A DNA stretch of 24,084 bases from CAYRZL01 sp964428795 (GTDB lineage: Bacteria; Bacillota; Clostridia; Lachnospirales; Lachnospiraceae): the NCBI GenBank assembly GCA_964428795.1, contig CAYRZL010000040.1, forward strand, positions 1-24,084, written 5' to 3'. The position numbers and the translations under genes were made by a program. Below the pieces are notes generated by a model, which worked only from the letters and a program-made list of their open reading frames with translations, was not told the DNA's origin and searched no databases. How positions within the stretch are numbered: the stretch's first letter is position 1; the number at the start of each line of letters is the position of its first letter. This document shows, one piece after another, positions 7,913-17,800 of this stretch.

Positions 7913-9223
7913 ATGCGATGGTTCATCCTCTTCTTTCCTAATTATGTGATTGCCCGTGGCAATTACAGGAATAGAAAGTATGATTCTATGAAAAAAAACA
8001 AAAAAAAAATAATCGACACGAATCGCATTCAGATGTCGGTTTCAGATGATGAAATTCAGGAATATCATAAAAAAAGCAGAAAGCGGATGAGAAAATTGCC
8101 GCTCCCGATAATCCTTCTACTCATATGGGTGGGGCTGTATTGCTGTTCCCTCATTCTGGGAGTGCATATTTATCTGCCGGGGACAGGATTGGAATCTACC
8201 GATCGAGCGTCCTATTTTCTGCAGGATATTACGTCTGCTATAGAGCGTACCTACAACCTGATCTTTGGTGCGGGGGATACGGGAAATATCGAGATGTTTT
8301 ACTGTCAGTTTCTGGCGGTTGCTCTTGCGGGAGCGGCGCTGGCGGCGTGCGGCACGGCTTTTCAGGGAACGTTTAAGAATGTGCTGGCAGGTCCCTCCAC
8401 TATGGGCGTTATGTCGGGAGGGTCCTTAGGATGTATGATATATTTGCTGTTTTTTTATGAGATCACGGCAGTTTCCTCCAGTCCGCTGGCATATTTTTAC
8501 GACAATTTTCTGCAGCCGATCTGCGTGCTGGCAGGATGCTTTGGAGGAGTCGGACTGATTTTACTGGTATCTATTATAGGGGGAAGAGGAAAAGTTTCTT
8601 CCCCCATTATGATAATCTCGGGTACCGTATTTTCCGGTATCATCTCCAATATTTTGATGGTGATACAGTACTGGATCATTGCAAATGATCCCACAGACAG
8701 CAGAATACAGGATCTGCGGGATCTGATGATGGGAAATTTTACCAGAATGACGTCGCTTCCCATGGTTGCCGCCATGGGGGTCCCTATATTGATCTGCCTC
8801 ATTTTACTGTATATATGCCGGGGGAAGCTGAATATAATGTCCTTCGGAGAGGAGGAGGCACAGTCCATGGGACTGAATGTACGCCGTTACCGGAATCTGA
8901 TGATCCTCATTGGCACCGTGCTGACCGCAATGGTAGTAGCCTTTTGCGGAAGGATTGGTTTTGTGGGATTTCTCGTACCTCTGGTGCTGCGCCGGGCGGT
9001 AGGACCGGATCTGAGAAAACTGCTTCCGGCGGCGATAACCGGAGGAGCAGTATTTCTTACAATAATTTATGATATTGCATGCATGTGCGACCTGCAGGGG
9101 AACCTGAGCGTTATTACCGGTCCTCTCGGTTGTATCGTTATGGTATTTACCTTATTCCGGAAAGGAGGTACAAGGGATGAAGCTGGAAAAGGCGCAGCTG
9201 CGCCGGGCATGGGAATCAGATAG
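7913..9223 (+). CDS. FecCD-family ABC importer permease, first subunit
   Basis: A 436-residue multi-spanning membrane protein. The family hallmark is GAALAACGTAFQGTFKNVLAGPSTMGVMSGGSLG (140-173), corresponding to the conserved GxxLxxxGxxxQxxxxNPLAxPxxLG segment. The C-terminal half has GLNVRRYRNLMILIG and GRIGFVGFLVPLVLR, the coupling region and IGFVGL block of FecCD permeases. The 60-odd residue basic N-terminal extension is unusual for a family of about 330 residues. The start is uncertain: ATG 7913 has GGGAGAGGG very close upstream, while ATG 7988 (411 residues) starts MKKNKKKIID with a weaker site. It should pair with the next permease as a heterodimer. The C-terminal tail (GGTRDEAGKGAAAPGMGIR) is produced by a 47-base overlap with the next gene. 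Confidence 0.88.
   Translation: MRWFILFFPNYVIARGNYRNRKYDSMKKNKKKIIDTNRIQMSVSDDEIQEYHKKSRKRMRKLPLPIILLLIWVGLYCCSLILGVHIYLPGTGLESTDRASYFLQDITSAIERTYNLIFGAGDTGNIEMFYCQFLAVALAGAALAACGTAFQGTFKNVLAGPSTMGVMSGGSLGCMIYLLFFYEITAVSSSPLAYFYDNFLQPICVLAGCFGGVGLILLVSIIGGRGKVSSPIMIISGTVFSGIISNILMVIQYWIIANDPTDSRIQDLRDLMMGNFTRMTSLPMVAAMGVPILICLILLYICRGKLNIMSFGEEEAQSMGLNVRRYRNLMILIGTVLTAMVVAFCGRIGFVGFLVPLVLRRAVGPDLRKLLPAAITGGAVFLTIIYDIACMCDLQGNLSVITGPLGCIVMVFTLFRKGGTRDEAGKGAAAPGMGIR
9161..9169 (+). promoter_or_regulatory. Ribosome binding site inside the first permease gene
   Basis: AAAGGAGGT lies seven bases before ATG 9177. It is a near-perfect site that fixes the start of the second permease within the coding region of the first. 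Confidence 0.75.
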
Positions 9224-10361
9224 AAAGAAAGCGCGGCGTAAGATGCTGCTGGCAATATTGCTCACAGGAGCAATATTTCTCTTGTGCCTTGGAGTGAAAT
9301 ATGAACAGTTTGATCTTCCGGGAGTGTTTATACCGGGCAGGTATTATCATAGTCTGCTGACTCGGATCGGTATTGCCTTGTCCGGTATTGTAAAAGGTAA
9401 TTACTGGCATCAGAGGGAAGCCTTGATTGCTGCCATCGGCGTGTTTGATTATGGCGGAGCACTTTCAAGACTGCAGGTGACCGGAATGGCCGTAGCGGCA
9501 GGAGCCGGTCTGGCAGTGGCGGGAGCGGTTTTTCAGACCATCTATAAAAATCCTATGGCGTCGCCGAATATGCTTGGCGCTACGGCAGGAGTTCAGCTTG
9601 GGAATATCATTATGGTTATGATGTATTCAATCAATGCGACATCTCTTATCGTTATGCGCTATAAGCTGTGCTATGGTCTGACCGCAATCTGCGTGTGCGG
9701 TGTGATCATCCTCGGTAAGCTTGCCGGTGACCGGACCGGGAATCCCTCGGTGTTAAAGATGGTCATGGCAGGCTCTATCATCAGTCAGGGACTGGGCACC
9801 ATAGCCATGTATTATATGTACCAGCTGGCAGATGAGGATCTGCTTGCCTATCAGCAGATCAGTATGGGCACTTATATTGATACGAAAAATATATCCCTGA
9901 TCCTCTTTTTTATCCTTATGGCCGGATCTTTGATTCCCATGCTTTTGCTGAGGTATCGGTTTAATGTAACGGGGATCGATGACGGGGAGGCAAGAGCTGC
10001 AGGTGTGAATCCAGCCCCTTATCGGCTGGCAGGACAGATCTGCGGCGTGATCATGGTCACAGCGGCTATGATCCATTGCGGAGAAGCGGGTATGCTGTCC
10101 ATGGTCATTCCGTTTATTGTGCGCAGTGCGGTTGGATCCGATTTCCGGAAGGTGTTTTCCTACAGCGCACTGGCAGGTGCAAGTCTGATGATGATCTGCC
10201 GGACTGCGTCCACCAGTATAGCGCTGCGAAACAGTGTGGGAGATATTCTCATCGATGCAAATTTCCAGATCGTCACCCTGCCTGTTTCCTTTATTGTAAA
10301 TATCTGCCTGCTGCCGTTTTTTATGATAATACTGGCAAAACAGAGGAGTGCGTTTGAATGA
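9177..10361 (+). CDS. FecCD-family ABC importer permease, second subunit
   Basis: A 394-residue multi-spanning permease. It carries GAGLAVAGAVFQTIYKNPMASPNMLGATAGVQLG (about 108-141), a closer match to the family consensus (Q, NPxA, P, LG) than the first subunit, and a later GVNPAPYRLAGQICGVI and GEAGMLSMVIPFIVR block. In the usual IGFVGL position it reads AGMLSMVIP, a divergent version. A loop and extra residues after the first membrane helix (about 45-95) make it longer than typical. It overlaps the upstream permease gene by 47 bases and the downstream ATPase by four (ATGA), so translation of the three is coupled. It forms the heterodimeric channel of the importer. Confidence 0.88.
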   Translation: MKLEKAQLRRAWESDRKKARRKMLLAILLTGAIFLLCLGVKYEQFDLPGVFIPGRYYHSLLTRIGIALSGIVKGNYWHQREALIAAIGVFDYGGALSRLQVTGMAVAAGAGLAVAGAVFQTIYKNPMASPNMLGATAGVQLGNIIMVMMYSINATSLIVMRYKLCYGLTAICVCGVIILGKLAGDRTGNPSVLKMVMAGSIISQGLGTIAMYYMYQLADEDLLAYQQISMGTYIDTKNISLILFFILMAGSLIPMLLLRYRFNVTGIDDGEARAAGVNPAPYRLAGQICGVIMVTAAMIHCGEAGMLSMVIPFIVRSAVGSDFRKVFSYSALAGASLMMICRTASTSIALRNSVGDILIDANFQIVTLPVSFIVNICLLPFFMIILAKQRSAFE

Positions 10362-11170
10362 AACTGGAATTGAGAGATTTGGTCTGCGGATATGAGCCGG
10401 GCAGGCCGATTATAAAAAATATTACCTTCGACCTGGAGGAAGGGGATGTCTGTGCCCTGCTGGGACCAAACGGTGTGGGAAAGACTACGCTGTTTAAGAC
10501 GATTCTGAATCTGATTCACCCTCTTGCCGGTCAGGTATGTGTGGATGGAAACGATATTTCCAAATGGACGCCGAGGAAGCGGTCACGTTATCTGGCGTAT
10601 GTGGCACAGGCTCATGTGCCCTCCTTCCCATATCTGGTAAAGGATATTGCCATGATGGGGCGTATCGGGCAGACTTCTGCCATGGGGCAGCCCAGCCGGA
10701 AGGATTTTGAGATTGTAGAGCAGGCGCTGGAGGATGTGGGGATCCATCATCTCAGGGATAAAGTATACACGGAAATTTCCGGCGGAGAGAGACAACTGCT
10801 GATGATCGCTAAAGCGCTGGCGCAGGACCCGAAGATTCTGATCATGGATGAGCCTACTGCAAATCTGGATTATGGCAATATGCTTATTGTTATGGATTGT
10901 ATCCGTATGCTGGCGGAAAAAGGACTGTGCGTTATATTTACCACCCATATGCCGGATCAGGCGTTTATGTGTCAGGCAAAGACCGCTATGCTCTTTCGAG
11001 GTGAACCCCTTGTATTCGGTCCATGCGCTAAAGTGATTACAAAAGAAAATCTGTATCGGGCATACCATGCAGAGATTGAAATTCTGGAAGTGCTGGATGC
11101 GAAAGGTAATCCGGTTCGTGTCTGTGCTCCGGATTTTTCCAGACGCCGGGCGGCGGCAGCACATATGTAA
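10358..11170 (+). CDS. ABC importer ATPase, FecE/BtuD type
   Basis: A 270-residue cytoplasmic ATPase with all motifs in order: Walker A GPNGVGKTT (36-44), Q-loop YVAQAH (81-86), signature ISGGERQ (140-146), Walker B LIMDEPTANLD (161-171) and switch histidine H197 in FTTHMPDQA. The RxRSRYLAYVAQ segment is characteristic of iron-siderophore, haem and cobalamin importer ATPases. It starts inside the stop codon of the second permease. A dimer would power uptake through the two FecCD subunits. The final 25 residues (RVCAPDFSRRRAAAAHM) are an Arg/Ala-rich tail beyond the usual domain. The MoxR gene follows after 38 bases with no visible promoter or terminator between. Confidence 0.92.
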   Translation: MKLELRDLVCGYEPGRPIIKNITFDLEEGDVCALLGPNGVGKTTLFKTILNLIHPLAGQVCVDGNDISKWTPRKRSRYLAYVAQAHVPSFPYLVKDIAMMGRIGQTSAMGQPSRKDFEIVEQALEDVGIHHLRDKVYTEISGGERQLLMIAKALAQDPKILIMDEPTANLDYGNMLIVMDCIRMLAEKGLCVIFTTHMPDQAFMCQAKTAMLFRGEPLVFGPCAKVITKENLYRAYHAEIEILEVLDAKGNPVRVCAPDFSRRRAAAAHM

Positions 11171-11208
11171 TAAAAGAAATATGGAAGAAAACATGAGGAG
11201 AGTGAAGA

Positions 11209-12225
11209 ATGAATAATTTTGGATATACCACACCGGAGACGGATATGCTGTCCATGGAGGAAGCTACATGGGCACAGGATAAGATGAGACAGATCGTAGC
11301 AAATATTGAGACGGTCATTACCGGAAAGAAAAAACAGGTGGAGTTTGTAGTTATGTGTATGGTTGCAGGAGGTCATGTTCTTATCGAGGATATTCCGGGT
11401 ACCGGAAAGACTACGCTGGTATCTTCTCTGGCAAAGACCATTTCCTGTGATTATAAGCGTATTCAGTTTACACCGGATGTTATGCCTTCCGATGTGACGG
11501 GTTTTTCTATCTACAATCAAAAGACCGGAGAGTTTGAGTTCCGTCCGGGAGCTGCTATGAGCAATATTGTCCTGGCAGATGAGATCAACCGTGCCTCTGC
11601 TAAGACCCAGTCAGCCATGCTGGAGATTATGGAGGAGCGGCAGGTTACAGTGGATTCCAATACATATGCGCTGCAGCCTCCCTTTATGGTGCTGGCGACA
11701 CAGAACCCTATCGAATCACTGGGAACCTATCAGCTTCCGGAGGCGCAGATCGACCGTTTTATGGTAAAGCTGTCCATGGGATATCCGGAGCTTGCCGATG
11801 AGGTATCTATCGTGATGCATGGAAAGAAGGCAAAAAAGGATATCGCCTATGCTGTCAGTCAGGAGGATGTGGTAGAGCTGATCCGTCAGAACGAGCATGT
11901 GTGGGTAGATGAGCTGGTGGCAGCCTATATTGTGCATATTGTCAGCGCTACCCGTACCCATGCGGACATTCGTCTGGGCAGCTCCCCGCGAGGAAGCATC
12001 GCTCTGTATGCCATGGCGCGGGCATATGCCCTCTTACAGGGCAGGAATTATGTGATTCCGGATGACGTGAAATATCTGGCTCCTTATGTGCTTGCACACC
12101 GGATCATACTGACCCATACAGCAAAGACAGAGAAAAAGAATCCGGCAGATATCATACGAAATATTGTGGCATCTGTGGTAGTTCCGGTAATGCCAAATGG
12201 TACGGAGGGCAAGAGATGGTCATAA
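11209..12225 (+). CDS. MoxR-family AAA+ ATPase
   Basis: A 338-residue ATPase with the MoxR pattern: Walker A DIPGTGKTT (61-69), Walker B VLADEINRA (121-129), sensor 1 VLATQNPIE (161-169) and LPEAQIDRF (176-184), followed by the C-terminal helical lid. MoxR proteins act as chaperone-like ATPases that mature or activate partner complexes, very often encoded with DUF58 and TgpA-like membrane proteins as here. The start ATG follows GAGGAGAG. It overlaps the DUF58 gene by ten bases. The partner complex could be the importer or the giant surface protein encoded downstream; this is inferred from co-location only. Confidence 0.92.
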   Translation: MNNFGYTTPETDMLSMEEATWAQDKMRQIVANIETVITGKKKQVEFVVMCMVAGGHVLIEDIPGTGKTTLVSSLAKTISCDYKRIQFTPDVMPSDVTGFSIYNQKTGEFEFRPGAAMSNIVLADEINRASAKTQSAMLEIMEERQVTVDSNTYALQPPFMVLATQNPIESLGTYQLPEAQIDRFMVKLSMGYPELADEVSIVMHGKKAKKDIAYAVSQEDVVELIRQNEHVWVDELVAAYIVHIVSATRTHADIRLGSSPRGSIALYAMARAYALLQGRNYVIPDDVKYLAPYVLAHRIILTHTAKTEKKNPADIIRNIVASVVVPVMPNGTEGKRWS

Positions 12226-13448
12226 AGCAGATCGGTAAGGTGCTGCTGGGAATACTGATTTTTGCTGCCGCTCTGATTCCCGCAGTGTTTATCAACACGC
12301 TGTACGGTTATCTCCCTGCTTTCTTTCTGGCGATCGCTCTGGCACTGTCAGTGATCTGTCTGCGGATCGTGGGAAAGCGGATCACGGTGAAGTCCGAGAT
12401 CGGCGGAACAGACAGTATCTGTGAAAGGGGCAAACAAATATCAGCCGGTCTGCGCATCAGTAACCGGTCAAAAATCATGACAGCAAAGACTGTGGTGAAT
12501 GTGTTTATTTCGGATCTGTTTGGCGGGGAGGATGCCATGAGTCAGATGCATCTGGCGCTGGCGCCGGGAAAAGAGACCGGATTCGGGCTGGATATTGCCA
12601 TGCCTCACATTGGGGTCTACCGGGGCGGTATCCGGGATATGGAGATGTGGGATTACTTTGGATTTTTTCAGATCAGGATGCCTTTAAACAAAACATTTGA
12701 AGTATTTGTCCGGCCAAGGATTCGGCCCATGGAGGAATTGCGTGAATCAGAAATGGTATTGGCTGAGTCCTCCAGGGATACCAGAACTGTGGTATCCGGC
12801 GGTATGGACTATGTGGGTGTCCGGGAATACGCCATGGGAGATTCTATGAAGCAGATCCACTGGAAGCTGTCTGCGAAAAGCATGGGATATCTGACAAAGC
12901 TGCAGGAGAACAGCCGGGAGATCGACTATTCCGTGATTCTGGACTTTGCTGCAGACAGGAAAGAGGATAAGGAGATCATGATGGATCTGCAGGATACCCT
13001 CATTGAGACGTCTCTGTCTCTCGTTGATGAGATATCCAAACATCACACCAATTATACCCTGCTGTACTGCGACCGTCATCGGGGAATCCGAAGAATGCGG
13101 CCAAAGGGAAGGGAAGATGATCTGGAACTGATCAAAGACTTTTCACTCATCACACCGGAACCGGATATCGATTATCCGGATGCCTGCCGGATACTGAGGG
13201 AGGAGAGCAATGTGGCAAGCCGCAGTACAAACGTCATTGTGGTGACCAGCCGGGTGACAGACGAACTGATTCAGGAATTGATGCGGATCAAACGTCAGCG
13301 CCGTGTGCCGGAGCTTTATTATGTGATTCCGGCAGGCTTAAACAGCAGAGAGGTGGAGCATCTGCGCGCCAGGCTGAGCCAGCTTGACGAGGCGGGGGTG
13401 ACACATTATTTTGTTCGTACCACGGATGCGGGAGGTGAGGCGGCATGA
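12216..13448 (+). CDS. DUF58 family membrane-associated protein
   Basis: A 410-residue protein with two N-terminal membrane helices (about 7-29 and 31-53) in a cytoplasm-facing arrangement, a beta-rich region containing GVYRGGIRDMEMWDYFGFF (133-151), and the DUF58 signature GVREYAMGDSMKQIHWKLSAK (201-221). DUF58 proteins have a VWA-like fold and are known almost only as partners of MoxR ATPases. The start codon lies within the MoxR gene and the stop overlaps the next start (ATGA), so the three proteins are translationally coupled. The molecular function is unknown. Confidence 0.9.
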   Translation: MVIKQIGKVLLGILIFAAALIPAVFINTLYGYLPAFFLAIALALSVICLRIVGKRITVKSEIGGTDSICERGKQISAGLRISNRSKIMTAKTVVNVFISDLFGGEDAMSQMHLALAPGKETGFGLDIAMPHIGVYRGGIRDMEMWDYFGFFQIRMPLNKTFEVFVRPRIRPMEELRESEMVLAESSRDTRTVVSGGMDYVGVREYAMGDSMKQIHWKLSAKSMGYLTKLQENSREIDYSVILDFAADRKEDKEIMMDLQDTLIETSLSLVDEISKHHTNYTLLYCDRHRGIRRMRPKGREDDLELIKDFSLITPEPDIDYPDACRILREESNVASRSTNVIVVTSRVTDELIQELMRIKRQRRVPELYYVIPAGLNSREVEHLRARLSQLDEAGVTHYFVRTTDAGGEAA

Positions 13449-14752
13449 AGGAATTTTTGAGATATCGGTTCTGGGACTGGCTTTTGTGCGGATGTATCGC
13501 TACCGGTCTTGTATTTCCGATCTTTGCCGGCTTTGTGCTGGAGGATAGCTTTTCCACAAGTATCCTCTGGGTTGCCCTGTTTATGGCTGTGGCGATGGCG
13601 GTGCTGGTGCTTTTCACCTACTCCCGCGTTACGACCATCGTCGGTATCGTGATTGGTGTGGCGCTGCTCCTGTTCGTGATGGTGTATGTGCGCGGTAACG
13701 GAGTGTTTGGAGATGAGGCGGCAGAGGCTGCGAACAGTCTGTTTATTGCTCTGACGGTAGCAGCGCTTGTGGCAGTATTGGTATATCTGGCATGCCGGAC
13801 AAAGCCGGGGATCATTGTTCTGTTTTTAGCGGGAAATATACTGATCTGCGGAAGCTATTTTCTACAGTTTGATGTGCATGTGTGGAGCTTTCTGCTGTTT
13901 ACCTTCTGCGTGTTTGTCATGTTCTGGTACCGCAATTATTTGTCCTCCCTGCAGCAGGCACAGGTGGGCAGGATACGACTGCCAAGATTTATGATACAGT
14001 CGCTGATCATCTGCTTTGCTGCTATTTTGCTGGCGGGAGCAGCATGGTACGGTATTATCCGTCCTCTGGAGCCGCCAACCCAGGAATTGAAGCTGATCCA
14101 GCAGTTAAAGCAGATCACTGTCGTACAGAAGATGGGACTGTATACGACCCAGAAGTTTCTGGATCCTAACCTTTTATCCTCGGCGGATGCCGATCAGACA
14201 GAGGAGGGAACCCAGGAAGGAGAACAGAATGGTACCGATGAATCTGACAATACGGAAGATGGAGAGCATGAGAAAAAGGAACAGCAGCAGCAACAGCCGG
14301 AGGAAGTTCAGTCTGTCTACTACCTGCTGAGCCTGCTGAATATACCGTGGATTCTGATAACGGTGGCAGTGCTGATCGCTGCAGCCTTTATTCTGCGTAT
14401 GCTTGTCCGCAAGAACTGGAAGAAGAAGGTGGATCTGTTATCACCGGAGCAGCAAATTATAAAATACTATACATATTTTCTCACAAGGCTGGGACGTACC
14501 GGACTGGGACGTCCGGTAAATCATACTCTTTATGAGTATGCGGCGGATATGGATCACAGCCTGCAGGAGTTTGCGGTGGGAGAAATTAATTTTTCCAAAC
14601 TCACCGGTCTGTATGTGAGATGCTTTTACGGAAAGAACATTGCCGAGGATTATGAGGCAGAGTATTTCCGGACATTTTATGCAGCCTTTCACAAGGCGCT
14701 GAGAAAAGAGATCGGAGTATTCCGGTATCTGATAAATATCTTTCGGATCTGA
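13445..14752 (+). CDS. TgpA-like membrane protein lacking the transglutaminase domain
   Basis: A 435-residue protein. The first 206 residues form about seven membrane helices as in the N-terminal part of TgpA/DUF3488 proteins. Residues 207-299 are an extracytoplasmic loop rich in Asp, Glu and Gln (with EQQQQQQPEE). A further helix spans about 301-322. The cytoplasmic tail (335-435) matches the DUF4129 pattern: IIKYYTYFLTRLGRTGLGR, TLYEYAADM and LTGLYVRCFYG. In typical TgpA proteins the extracellular loop holds a transglutaminase-like Cys-His-Asp domain of a few hundred residues. Here only about 90 low-complexity residues remain and no such triad is present. Position after MoxR and DUF58, with a four-base overlap, supports the assignment. 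It may be a scaffold and not an enzyme. Confidence 0.75.
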   Translation: MKEFLRYRFWDWLLCGCIATGLVFPIFAGFVLEDSFSTSILWVALFMAVAMAVLVLFTYSRVTTIVGIVIGVALLLFVMVYVRGNGVFGDEAAEAANSLFIALTVAALVAVLVYLACRTKPGIIVLFLAGNILICGSYFLQFDVHVWSFLLFTFCVFVMFWYRNYLSSLQQAQVGRIRLPRFMIQSLIICFAAILLAGAAWYGIIRPLEPPTQELKLIQQLKQITVVQKMGLYTTQKFLDPNLLSSADADQTEEGTQEGEQNGTDESDNTEDGEHEKKEQQQQQPEEVQSVYYLLSLLNIPWILITVAVLIAAAFILRMLVRKNWKKKVDLLSPEQQIIKYYTYFLTRLGRTGLGRPVNHTLYEYAADMDHSLQEFAVGEINFSKLTGLYVRCFYGKNIAEDYEAEYFRTFYAAFHKALRKEIGVFRYLINIFRI

Positions 14753-14808
14753 CAGATGCGGGAGAGTATGTAACTCAAAAATCTTATAAGAGTAGAAAGG
14801 GAAAGAAA

Positions 14809-17800
14809 ATGAAACTGAAAAAGGTAACATCGATCCTGATGATGATGGCGCTGTCTGCAGGTATGGTAGTACCTCAGACCGTGTCTCCTCTTGGTACCAT
14901 GACGGTTTACGCAGAGGAAGAGGATGTTCAGGAGGAGAGTACACAGGAAGAGGAAGCCCAGGAAGAGAGTACACAGGAGAAAATCTCTGTCACCACAGAT
15001 GTTTCGGAGGAAGAATTGCTGACGGAAGGCGATGCAGGGAGTGACACAGGCAGTGAACAAACAGCGGAGACTGCTGTCACAAAGGTTTCCACGGAGGCTG
15101 AGCTGACTGCGGCTTTGGCATCCGCCAGCACGGATGCGGAGAATCCTACGGTTATCGAGCTGCAGAATGATATTACATGTACAAAATATATGACGGTTCC
15201 GTCAAAATCCTATGTTGAGATCCGATCCGTCCAGGGAGAATCGTATACCCTGCAGGCAGAGGGAAGCGTATCAACAACCGAGGAACCGGCTGGATTTTAT
15301 GAATCATTTGGGGTATCCGGTGTTTTGTGCGTAGCGGGAAGTGTGGTTCTGAAAAATGTAATACTGGATGCAAATTATCTGGAACGATGTGCTTATGTGA
15401 AGGCTAACGGGACTCTGGAGCTTGGAGACAGAGCGGTCCTGACCCATGGACAGCCCCATTTTTCATCATGGGGTACGAATACTGTGTATTCTCAGGGCGG
15501 AGGCGTGTATGTGGCGAAGAAAGGCACATTGATTATGTATAAAGGTTCTCAGGTGGTGGATAATACTACGGATACTGGAACCAACGATGATGACAGCCCT
15601 AACGGTATAGGAGTATATGTAACAGGTAGTACAGCCAAATTCATTATGTATGGAGGAACCATATCCGGCAATGATTATGTTGGAAAATTTTCCAAAGTCA
15701 GAGGAGGAGGAGTCTCAATATACAATAGCGCTAAGTTTTATATGTATGGAGGAACCATCAAAGATAATAATATTACCGGAGTCGGAGCAGGGGTGTATTT
15801 TGGTGGAACAACATTTGTATTAGGCAGGACGACAGATACGGAGATTGCTGATTTGTCTGTCTGCGATGATAAGGCAATCATTGAGAATAATGTGATTGCC
15901 GATGTTGATGGGAATGGAACGAATGCTGTCGTACCTTCGGGAGCAGGCATTTATATGACAGGTACAATTTCTAAACAGACATTGACGATCCAGGCGATAT
16001 CGGATGAAAATACGGTGATCCGGGGGAATAAAGTTAATTCCGTCGTCTGTGAACAGTCCGGTACCGGAAATGGCATTGCATCGCCTTCCGGACGTGCCTG
16101 CGGCGGAGGTATTTATCTGGGCGGCACGAAAGGCAGTGTGGTAATGACCGGGGGTACCATTACAGGAAATCAGGCGGTTTCGGAAGTAACTCCGCAAGAA
16201 ACAGATGAGGAGACAACAGTTAAGTATCATCAGGTGAGCGGCGGCGGTGTCTATGTAAATGGCAGCACTTTTACAATGAGCGGAGGAGAGATTTCAGGCA
16301 ATTCCGTATCTTCTGCATGGACGGACAATGAACTGGCAGGACTCGGCGGCGGCGTTTGTGTGGCATTTGACTCAACCACAAGTACAGGTACGTTCCAGAT
16401 GACCGGAGGTATCATCAGGGACAATATTTCGAAAAGAGGAAAAGATGTTTCTCTTGTAGACAAGATTCCGCAGAAAGCCAGCGGAATTGGTGATTCCGGG
16501 GAAGTGAACATATATGCGGCATCACCAGTGTTCGAAGTAAAAGAAGCTGCACAGATCGGTGAGGTATATCTGCCGGCGGAATTTACGGATGGGTATAATA
16601 ATACTACAGGTAAAGCTGTTTTGACCATGACCGGCGCTCTGACAGGGGAAAATGTCATTGGTGTAAATACGGAAAGTGGAGAAATCGGCACCGTAATCGT
16701 GGAAAATGCAGAGGATGGATATGCCCTGCACGGTGATGATGCAAAAGCGTTTTTCTATACAGGAACAGAAGAAAACCTTGCGATCCGGCTGGATAAGGAT
16801 CAGAATCTGTCCCTTCAGAATGCGGTAGAGCAGACCTCTCTGCAGGAGGCAAAGGCGGTTGTTACTCTGTCACAGGAGGATCAGACATGCACCTATACCG
16901 GAGAAAAACAGACTCCGAAGCCCGTAGTGACTGTGGGAGATGAGACCCTGACGGAGGGTACGGACTATTTGCTGTCTTACCGGGATAATATCAATGCCGG
17001 AACAGCTACCGTTGAGGTAAGCGGTATCGGTTCCTATACGGGAGAGTTGGAAGCTTCCTTTGAGATCGCACCGGTGGATATCGGTACCTCAGAGGATATC
17101 ACCGTGGATGAGGTGGCTGTTCAGCCTTATACCGGAGAAGCGGCAACGCCGAAGCTGACGGTAAAGATGAAGGAAAACACTCTCGTGGCAGGTACGGCTG
17201 ACTCAGAGGATGCTTATGATTACTCTGTAGAGTACGCAGATAACGTTGAACTGGGCGTAGCCACGGCAACTATCACCGGTCACGGCAACTATACCGGAAC
17301 AAAGGAGATTACATTCAATATTGTTGATCTGGATGCAACCCTTGTGTCTGACTGGACGTCTTTAAAGCAGGCGATTGAGAGTGCGGCGGACACTACAGCG
17401 GATCATCCGCTGAGTATTGCCCTGACGGCTGACATTACCATTGAAAGTAGGGAAACTACGGATGGTATGGCAAAACTCCCGAAAAATGCATATATACAGA
17501 TTATTGGTTATGATCACAGTATCACAGCCGAGACGGGTACCTTTGCTTCGGAGGAGACGTCCCAGACCGGTATGTTTATCGTACCGTCCGGATCGGAGCT
17601 TACCTTATCCGGCGTGACGCTGGATGGAGCGTATCAGGAACGTCTGCTGTATGTGGAAGAAGGCGGCAAAGCGGATGTAAAGAAGGATGTGGTTCTCACA
17701 AGAGGAAGAGCGACAGATCTGGAATATTATGCAACCCACGAGGAAAATGTATATGATGACGAGGGCAATGTCACAGGGACAATTACGGTAAGCGATTATG

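Noticed and set aside
7918..7941. Short ORF (MVHPLLS) overlapping the first permease start
   Set aside because: It is only seven codons and shares the ribosome site of ATG 7913; a leader role cannot be supported.
14782..14791. Palindrome TCTTATAAGA before the giant surface gene considered as a promoter or operator
   Set aside because: No matching -35 is found, the palindrome is short and AT-rich, and the gene can be transcribed from upstream.
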